Shown here piece after piece: positions 49,501-55,910 of a DNA stretch of 55,910 nt. The stretch spans positions 1 through 55,910 of the forward strand of contig NZ_BCQR01000065.1 in assembly GCF_001552175.1 (NCBI RefSeq), written 5' to 3'. The DNA is from Actinomadura kijaniata NBRC 14229 (GTDB lineage: Bacteria > Actinomycetota > Actinomycetes > Streptosporangiales > Streptosporangiaceae). Made by a program: the position numbers and the translations under genes. Position 1 is the first letter of the stretch. Each line of letters begins with the position of its first letter. The notes under the pieces were generated by a model, which made no database searches, had not been told where the DNA came from, and saw nothing but the letters and a program-made list of their open reading frames with translations.

Positions 49501-52500
49501 GACCCGCTCGGCCCAGCGCGTCGAGAGCGCCGACCGGCCCGACCCGGTCGCGGCGGCGTCGCAGGCGCTGCCCCGCGTCCTCGCCCAGGAACGGCCGGGA
49601 CTGCGCTGGCGCACGCTGGACCTCGACGACCGCACCGACCTCGCCCCCGCCGTCCTCACCGAACTCGGCGACGCCTTCGGATCCGGCGCGGAGTCCGGCA
49701 CGGAGATCGCCCTGCGCGGCGGCACCCGCTGGATCCGCGGTGTCCGCCCGTGGCGGCCCGCCCCGCGCGACCCCGGGATCCGGCGCGGCGACCTCGCGCT
49801 CATCATCGGCGGACTCGGCGACGTCGGGCTGACCACCGCCGCGCACCTGGCCCGCCGGGGGATGCGCGTCGTGGTCACCTCCCGCTCCGCGCCGCCCGCG
49901 GGCGGTGACCGCGCGCGGTGGCTGCGGGCGCTCGCCGACGAGGGACTGGACATCGAGGTCCGGCAGGTCGACGCCGCCGACGCGGAGGCGACCGCCGCGC
50001 TCCTGGCCGACCTCGCCGAACGCGCGCCGCTCGCGCTGGTCGTCCACGCCGCCGGAGTGGTCGCGACGGCCGACCTGAGCCCCCTGCGGCAGGTCACCGA
50101 CGAACACGTCACCGGACACGTCCACGCGAAGATCGAAGGCGCGCTGGCGCTGCGGGCGGCGGTGGAGGGGCTGCCGGACGACCGCCGCCCGCGCGCGGCC
50201 GTGCTGATGTCCTCGGCCGGGACGCTGGTCGGCGGCGTCGGCATGGGCCCGTACTGCGCCGCCAACCGCTACCTGGACGCGTTCGCCGAGTCCCTGTCCA
50301 CCGACGGGCCGGCCGACCGGTCCACGCGGTGGACCAGCGTCGTGTGGGACGCCTGGAAGGTCGGCCCGCTGGGCGGGGAACGCGAGGTCCGCCTCGCCTA
50401 CGCCCTGGACGCCGCCACCGGCATGGCCGCCCTCGACCGGATCCTGGCGGTCCCGAACGTCCCCCCGGTCGTCGCGGTGTCGATCACCGACCTGCGCGAA
50501 CGGATGCCCGCCGCCTCCTACACCCCGCCCCGGCCGACGGAGGAAGGCGACCGCTCCACGGAGCTGACGGACGCGCAGCGGACCGTCGCCGACCTGTGGT
50601 CGGACGTCCTCGGCGTCCCGGTCACCTCGCCGGACGCCGACTTCTTCGCGCTCGGCGGCCACTCGCTGCTCGCCACCCGCATGCTCACCGCCCTGCGCGG
50701 CGCCTGCGGGGTCGAGCTGCGGTTGCGCGACCTGTTCGACCGGCCCACCGTCGCCGGGCTCGCCGAACTGCTGGACCGGCCGGGCGCCGGGGAGCCGCCG
50801 CCCGCCACGCGCGCGCCCGGCGGCGGTGCGGCCGAGGACGGCACGTTCCCGATGACGCGTGTCCAGCACGCCTACTGGGTGGGGCGCGGCGGCGGGTACG
50901 CGCTCGGCGACATCGCCTGCCACTTCTACCTGGAATACGACTGCGACGGCCTCGACGTCGCCCGGTACGAGGCGGCGTGGCGGCAGGTCATCGCGCGGCA
51001 CCCGATGCTCCGCACGATCGTGACCGGGGAGGGCCGCCTGCGGACCCTCGACCACGTGCCGCCGTACCGGATCCGCGTCCACGACCTCGCCGAGGTCTCC
51101 GAGGACGTCCGCGCCGAACGGCTGCGGCGCCTGCGCGAACGCGTGTCCCGCGACCCCGGCCCGCCCGACCGCTGGCCGCTGGTGCAGATCCGGGCCGCCC
51201 GGCTGCCCGAGGGGCGCGTCCGGCTGTTCATCGGCGTGGACGTGCTGGTCTGTGACGCCGGAAGCTACTGGATCATCGACCGGGAGGTCCGCCACTTCTA
51301 CGAGAACCCCGGCGTTCCGCTGCCCGAACCCGGCGTCGACTTCGCCGCCTGCGTCCGCGCGGCCGAGACCGCGCGTGACGGCGACGACCGGCGGCGCGCC
51401 GCGGCGTACTGGCGGGACCGCCTCGACACCGTTCCCGGGCCGCCCCCGCTGCCCGTCTCCGACCCGCAGGGGCCGCCGAGGTTCGCGCGCCGCACCGCGC
51501 GGCTCGGCGCGACCGAGTGGGACCGGCTGCGCGCCGAGGCCGCCCGGCGGGGCACGACCCCGACGGCCGTGCTGCTGACCGCCTACGCCGAGGCCCTGGC
51601 GGAGTGGTCGGGCGGCCGCCACTTCGCGGTCACGCTGACGCTGTTCGACCGGCCGCCGCTGCATCCGGACGTGGACGCGGTGGTCGGTGACTTCACCTCG
51701 CTGCTGGTGCACGAGGCGGACCGGCGCCGCCCCGGCTCGTTCGCCGAGCACGTCCGCGCCACGCACGAACGGCTGTTCTCCGACCTGGACCACCGCGCGT
51801 ACTCGGCGCTGGACCTGTTCGCGGAGAGCGCGGCGCGCACCGGCCGGGTCGCCTCCGTGCCGGTGGTGTTCACCAGCGCGCTCGGGCTGGAGGACCTGGT
51901 GGGCGGCGAACCCGACCTGCAGTGGGTGGGGGAGCAGGTGTACGCGCTCAGCCAGACGCCGCAGACCTGGCTGGACCACCAGGTGCTCGTGCAGCGCGGC
52001 GAACTGCTCGTCCAGTGGGACTTCGTCGAGGACGTCCTGCCCGCCGACGAGGTCGACCGCGTCTTCGCCCGGTACGCGGCACGGCTGCGGCGCCTGGCCA
52101 CCGACCCGGACGCCTGGGACGAGCGCCCGCCCGCCGCCACGCCCAGCGGCGACGCGCCCACCTGGAACGCGCCCACCTGGAACGCGCCCACCTGGAACGC
52201 GCCCACCTGGAACGCGCCCACCTGGAACGCGCCGAGCAGGGACGCGCCGACCCCGAGTGCGCCGACCCCGAGTGCGCCGACCCCAAGCGCGCCGAGCAGG
52301 GGCGCGCCGAGCAGGGACGTGCCGAGCAGGGGCGCGCCCACTCGGGAGACGGTCACCCCGAACGCGATCACCGAGGACGTGCTCGTCCCGCTCCGCGACG
52401 GCACGGCTGGCGGCGGCCGGACGCTGTACCTGCTGCATCCCTCGGGCGGCGACGTCATGTGCTACGCCGAGCTGTCCCGCCTGCTGGACGAACGCTTCTC

Positions 52501-53236
52501 CGTCGTCGCCGTCACCGACCCGGGTCTGGTCGGCGGCGACGCGCCGGACGCCCTCGCCGACCTGGCCCGCGGCTACGGCGAGCTGCTGCGGAGCCGGACC
52601 CCCGGTCCGTACCTGCTCGGCGGCTGGTCGATGGGCGGCAGCCTCGGCCAGGAGGTCGCCTGCCACCTGCGCGACGCGGGCGAGAGGGTCGATCTGCTGC
52701 TGATGCTGGACTCCAACGACCCCACCCACATCACCCCGATCGAGGCCGCCGACGCCGACGCCGAGGCGATGGCACGGCTGCTGGGCGCGTTTGAGGCGTA
52801 CCGGAACGTCGACCTGGGCGTCGGCGCCCCGCGGCGGCGCGCGGACCTGCTCGCGCTGCCGGCCGACCGCCGGTACGCGGAGGTCGCGGCACGGTTGCGC
52901 GAGCACGGCCTGATGGGCCGCCGCGACGACGTGCGCGACCGCGTCGCGGTGTTCGCCCGGCACCTGCGCGGCCTGGCCGGGCACGCGCCGCAGCGGCTCG
53001 GCGACGACCGGACCCGCACGCTGCTGGTGCGCGCCGACCGCCCCGCCTCCCGCAACTCCGGCATCGGCATGGGCGTGGACGACACCCCGCCCGGCCTGCC
53101 CGACCTCGGCTGGGGACGGCACCTGGCCGCCCCGCCCGACGTCCACGGCGTCGACGCCGACCACTACGGCCTGCTGCGCCCGCCCGTCGTCAGCCGCGTC
53201 GCCGAACTGATCAACCAGGTCCTCGCCCGTCTCTGA
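46526..53236 (+). CDS. PKS/NRPS hybrid KS-AT-KR-ACP-Cy-TE (yersiniabactin HMWP1-like, lacking terminal PCP)
   Basis: This 2236-aa protein has an ATG overlapping the previous stop. The KS (about 8-435) has the active cysteine in VNTTCSTSLVAVH (187), with VEAHGTAT and SNIGHANSAAG. The AT (about 530-850) has LAFPGGGSARPGMG and GHSLGEYTAA (serine about 618). The KR (about 1090-1260) has IIGGLGDVGLTT and SSAGTLVGGVGMGPYCAANR, so Ser-Tyr-Asn are present. The ACP has FFALGGHSLLATR (about 1378). The second Cy domain (about 1443-1865) has MTRVQHAYWVGR and DVLVCD. A repeat linker (about 1877-1940) precedes a type I thioesterase (GWSMGGSLGQE, about 2034; LLMLDSNDP; DADHYG). HMWP1 has methyltransferases and a PCP between Cy and TE; here neither is seen. 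The module extends the chain with one ketide unit, reduces it to a hydroxyl and releases the product. Confidence 0.9.
52154..52348 (+). repeat. Thirteen 15-bp tandem units encoding a Pro/Thr/Ser linker
   Basis: Five identical copies of GCGCCCACCTGGAAC (52154-52228, protein APTWN) are followed by eight variant 15-bp units (APSRD, APTPS three times, APSRG, APSRD, VPSRG, APTRE) ending at 52348. The units are in frame with the PKS/NRPS gene and lie exactly where a carrier protein is expected between the Cy and thioesterase domains. The count can change by slippage without breaking the frame. Confidence 0.95.
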
Positions 53237-53257
53237 CCGGAACGGAAGAACCCCACC

Positions 53258-54772
53258 ATGACCCCCCTTCCCCGAAGGCCCGCCGCCGCGCTGGGAGCCG
53301 GGCTCGTCCTGCTGCTGCCCGCGTGCGGCGGCGGCAAGGGCACCGCGAACCCCGCGTCCGACGGCGACACGTTGCGCTACGTCGCCGTCGGAGCCCCGGC
53401 CGCCGCGATCAACGACCCACACGGCGGCATCGGCAACCAGTCCGACCTGGTCAGGTTCGCGCTGCTGTACGACGTGCTGACCAAACCCGGGGCCGACGGC
53501 GCCACCGAGTACCGGCTCGCCTCCGCCATCACCCCCGACGGCTCGCTGACCCGCTGGACCGTGCGGCTGCGGGAGGCGCGCTTCACCGACGGCCGCCCGG
53601 TCCGGGCCGCCGACGTGCTGTTCTCGCTGCGCCGCATCCACACCAAGGCCGCCGAGAACTTCGGACGCCTGCAGATGTTCGACATGAAGGGGGCGCGCGT
53701 CGTCGACGACCGGACCCTGGAACTCGTCACCACCGAGCCCTACGCGGAGGTCCCGCGCGCCCTGGAGTCGGTGACGTTCGTCGTGCCGGAGGGCACCACC
53801 GCGTTCGACCGGCCCCCGGCCGGCTCGGGCCCGTACCGCATGGCCGGCGGCACCCCGCAGCACGCGGTGCTGGAACGCAACGACCGCTGGTGGGGCCCGG
53901 CCCCGCCGACCCGCCGCATCGAGATCCGCGCCGTGGCCGACCCGCAGGCCCGCGCCCGGGCGGTCGTGTCCGGCCAGGCCGACGTCGCCGCCAGCGTCGC
54001 CCCCGCCTCCGCCCGCCAGGTCGGGACCGGCGTCCGGGTCGTGCGCCGGTCGGGCGTCGTCATGTACCCGCTGGTGATGCGGCTGGACCGGAAGCCGTTC
54101 GACGACCCGCGCGTGCGCGAGGCCGTCAAGCTCGCCACCGACCGCCGGGAACTGCTCGACAAGGTGTTCCTCGGCTACGGCGGCATCGGCAACGACCTGC
54201 TCACCCCCGCCGACCCGTCCAGCCCCCGCGACGTCCCCCAGCGCCCCCGCGACCTCGACCGGGCCAGGGAGCTGCTGCGGCAGGCCGGACACGGCGACGG
54301 CCTGGACCTCACCCTGGCCACCACCACCTCCTACCCGGGGATGGACACCACCGCCACCCTGGTCGCCCGGCAGCTCCGCGAGGTCGGAGTCAACGTCCGC
54401 GTCACGACGGAGCCACCGGACACCTACTGGACGAAGGTCTTCGCCAAGCGGGACTTCTACGTCGGGTTCTTCGGCGGCATCCCGTTCCTGGACGTGGCGC
54501 GGGTCTCACTGCTGGCCGACGCGCCCACCAACGAGACGGCCTGGAAGCGTCCCGAATGGGACGCCGCGTTCGCGCGGGCGCTGGCCACCCGGGACGAGGG
54601 CGGGCGGCGCACGGCGTTCGGCGCGCTCCAGCGGCGGCTGCGCGACGAGGGCGGCTACGTCGTCTGGGGCCTCGGCGACGGTCTGGACCTGACCTCCGCC
54701 CGCGTGGCCGACCTGCCCACCGGTCCCGGGTTCGAGAGCAACTTCGTCGAGCGGGTGCGGCTGGCGCGGTGA
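53258..54772 (+). CDS. Dpp/Nik/Opp-type ABC transporter substrate-binding lipoprotein
   Basis: This 504-aa protein starts 21 bases after the PKS/NRPS stop. The N-terminus is a lipoprotein signal with lipobox LLPACG (cysteine about 23). The body is an SBP_bac_5 protein: LTRWTVRLREARFTDGRPV, AADVLFSLRRI, PAGSGPYRM, LVMRLDRKPFDDPRVREAVK and RRELLDKVFLG. This family imports peptides, nickel and opine-type metallophores, which are bound as metal complexes. Co-transcription with a Zur/Fur-boxed metallophore-type synthetase suggests it captures the metal-loaded product at the cell surface; that role is inference. Its stop overlaps the next start (GTGA). Confidence 0.92.
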   Translation: MTPLPRRPAAALGAGLVLLLPACGGGKGTANPASDGDTLRYVAVGAPAAAINDPHGGIGNQSDLVRFALLYDVLTKPGADGATEYRLASAITPDGSLTRWTVRLREARFTDGRPVRAADVLFSLRRIHTKAAENFGRLQMFDMKGARVVDDRTLELVTTEPYAEVPRALESVTFVVPEGTTAFDRPPAGSGPYRMAGGTPQHAVLERNDRWWGPAPPTRRIEIRAVADPQARARAVVSGQADVAASVAPASARQVGTGVRVVRRSGVVMYPLVMRLDRKPFDDPRVREAVKLATDRRELLDKVFLGYGGIGNDLLTPADPSSPRDVPQRPRDLDRARELLRQAGHGDGLDLTLATTTSYPGMDTTATLVARQLREVGVNVRVTTEPPDTYWTKVFAKRDFYVGFFGGIPFLDVARVSLLADAPTNETAWKRPEWDAAFARALATRDEGGRRTAFGALQRRLRDEGGYVVWGLGDGLDLTSARVADLPTGPGFESNFVERVRLAR

Positions 54773-55695
54773 CGGCCGTCCGGGTGTTCGCCGCGGCCGT
54801 CCGTGCCGTGGCGGTGCTGTTCGCGGTGTCGGTGGCGGTGTTCGCCGCCACCGAACTCCTCCCGTCGGACGCGGCGCAGGTCCGTTCCGGCGGGGTGCCC
54901 GCCGCCGAGATCCGGGAGCGGCTGGGCCTCGACCGCCCGGCCTGGCAGCGGTACGGGATCTGGCTGGCCGGACTCGCGCGCGGCGACGCGGGCAGTTCGC
55001 TGGTCACCGACCGGCCCGTCGCGCGGACGGTCGCCGAGCGGCTGCCCGCCACGCTCACCCTGGCGGGCTGCGCCCTGGCCGTCGCCGTCCCGCTGACGCT
55101 GGCGCTGGCCTGGGCGGCCGGCACGGCGTCGCGGCGGCGCGGCCCGGTCATCACGCTGGTCACGGTACTGGCGGCGGTGCCGCAGGCGGTGTTCGCCGCG
55201 GGGCTGGTGGCGGTGTTCGCCGGGATGCTGGCCTGGCTGCCGCCGGTGTCGCTGGTCCCGGCGGACGGATCCCCGCTGGAACGGCCGGAGATCCTCGTGC
55301 TGCCGGCGCTGGCGCTGGCGGTGCCGTCGGCCGCGTTCGGCGCGGGCGTGCTCGGCGGCGCGGTCGCCGACGCGGTCCGCGCGCCCCATGTGACGTCGGC
55401 GGCGGAGCGCGGCGTGCCGCGCGTCCGGGTGGCGGCGCGGCACGTCCTGCCGTACCTGGCCGCCCCGGTGGTCCGCGTGCTCGCCGTCATGTCCGGCGGG
55501 ATGCTGGCCGCCACGACCGTCGTGGAGACGCTGTTCGGCTACAGCGGCCTCGGTGAGTTGCTGGTCAGCGCGATCGGGGTGCGGGACGTGCCGGTCGTGC
55601 AGGCCGTGGCGCTGCCCGCGGCGGCCGTCGTGCTGGCCGGGCTGTTCGCCGCCGACGTCCTCGCCGCGCTGACCGAACGGCGGCGGGCGGCATGA
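54769..55695 (+). CDS. Dpp/Nik-type ABC transporter permease (DppB/NikB-like)
   Basis: This 308-aa protein starts at a GTG overlapping the previous stop. It has about six membrane segments (AVAVLFAVSVAVFAAT, VAVPLTLALAWAAG, VTVLAAVPQAVFAAGLVAVF and others). RLGLDRPAWQRYGIWLAGLARGD is the typical first periplasmic loop of DppB/NikB, GDAGSS its usual end, and ATTVVETLFGYSGLGELL the conserved C-terminal loop. The signature that contacts the ATPase reads ERGVPRVRVAARHVLPYL. It forms the channel with the next permease. Confidence 0.93.
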   Translation: MTAVRVFAAAVRAVAVLFAVSVAVFAATELLPSDAAQVRSGGVPAAEIRERLGLDRPAWQRYGIWLAGLARGDAGSSLVTDRPVARTVAERLPATLTLAGCALAVAVPLTLALAWAAGTASRRRGPVITLVTVLAAVPQAVFAAGLVAVFAGMLAWLPPVSLVPADGSPLERPEILVLPALALAVPSAAFGAGVLGGAVADAVRAPHVTSAAERGVPRVRVAARHVLPYLAAPVVRVLAVMSGGMLAATTVVETLFGYSGLGELLVSAIGVRDVPVVQAVALPAAAVVLAGLFAADVLAALTERRRAA

Positions 55696-55910
55696 GGAGG
55701 GCCCTCGCCGTCTGGACGGCCGTGCTGCTCGCCGGGGTGTTCCTCGGCGGGTTCCTGGTCCCGCACGATCCGGCCGCCTCGGTCGGGACGCCGTGGGCCC
55801 CGCCCGGCGGCGGCTCGCCGCTGGGCACCGACGACGCCGGGCGGGACGTGCTGTCGCGGGTGCTGGCGGGCGGGCGGTCGCTCACGGCGGTGGCGCTGGT
55901 CGCCGCGCTG
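55692..55910 (+). CDS. Dpp/Nik-type ABC transporter permease (DppC/NikC-like), 3' end outside window
   Basis: ATG at 55692 overlaps the previous stop (ATGA). The visible 73 residues are a membrane helix (AVWTAVLLAGVFLGGFLVP) followed by SPLGTDDAGRDVLSRVLAGG, the diagnostic start of DppC/NikC permeases. The rest of the gene, and presumably the ATPase genes DppD/DppF and further biosynthetic genes, lie beyond the window. Confidence 0.92.
   Translation, partial: MRRALAVWTAVLLAGVFLGGFLVPHDPAASVGTPWAPPGGGSPLGTDDAGRDVLSRVLAGGRSLTAVALVAAL

Noticed and set aside
52154..52348. Tandem array considered as CRISPR
   Set aside because: Units are contiguous 15-mers with no unique spacers and are in frame within the PKS/NRPS gene.

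Overview
The window is very GC-rich, with strong G/C third-position bias, and comes from an actinobacterium. A Streptosporangiales / Actinomadura-like host is my inference. The grounds are the style of the serine/threonine kinase remnant, the LAL-type LuxR regulator, the Tat-exported berberine-bridge-type flavoprotein and the families of IS remnants. No rRNA, tRNA or CRISPR array was seen.

Left end (1-1.98 kb): the 3' part of a pentapeptide-repeat protein, a small secreted protein on the minus strand, and a scar where a thymidylate-kinase-like fragment abuts an IS5-type transposase fragment.

1.98-23.75 kb: the most striking block. Five very large plus-strand genes (1396, 1146, 1650, 1501 and 598 aa) are joined by start/stop overlaps or a 1-nt gap, so they form one translationally coupled unit. 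The first is a PhoD-like metallophosphatase fused to a peptidoglycan-binding-like segment and a long extension. The second resembles DUF6603-type beta-rich proteins. The third combines a lectin-like (PLL-type) propeller, FG-GAP/VCBS-like calcium-loop repeats and a C-terminal domain of unknown function. The last two are large proteins of no known function. None has an evident signal peptide. A LAL-family LuxR regulator converges on the operon and its 3' end overlaps the last gene by 25 bp.

24.6-38.6 kb: accessory DNA with many broken genes. Intact genes are a Clp-N-domain protein, a MerR-peroxiredoxin fusion regulator coupled to an aldehyde dehydrogenase (with a textbook MerR operator), a Tat-dependent BBE flavoprotein and a small secreted protein. 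Remnants are an IS110 transposase, a Ser/Thr kinase-WD40 gene that has lost its catalytic loop, an IS982-like fragment, a TetR-like C-terminus, another transposase, a branched-chain amino-acid ABC transporter fusion scar, an isochorismate synthase with its middle deleted, a sulfotransferase start and an MmyB-like regulator tail. Two long inverted repeats with 19-bp arms lie here.

38.65-41.2 kb: three consecutive genes of unknown function that look like strongly diverged paralogues.

42.6-55.9 kb (runs off the right end): an NRPS (ArCP-Cy-A-PCP), a PKS/NRPS hybrid (KS-AT-KR-ACP-Cy-TE) and a Dpp/Nik/Opp-type ABC importer (lipoprotein plus two permeases). A perfect 17-bp Fur/Zur-type palindrome lies just upstream of the first gene. 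The layout resembles a shortened yersiniabactin/coelibactin line, so a metal-regulated metallophore, perhaps for zinc, is the best inference. The last Cy domain is not followed by a carrier protein; a 13-unit, 15-bp tandem repeat encodes a linker there instead. The importer would return the metal complex. The isochorismate synthase remnant about 5.5 kb upstream may be a relic of salicylate supply.
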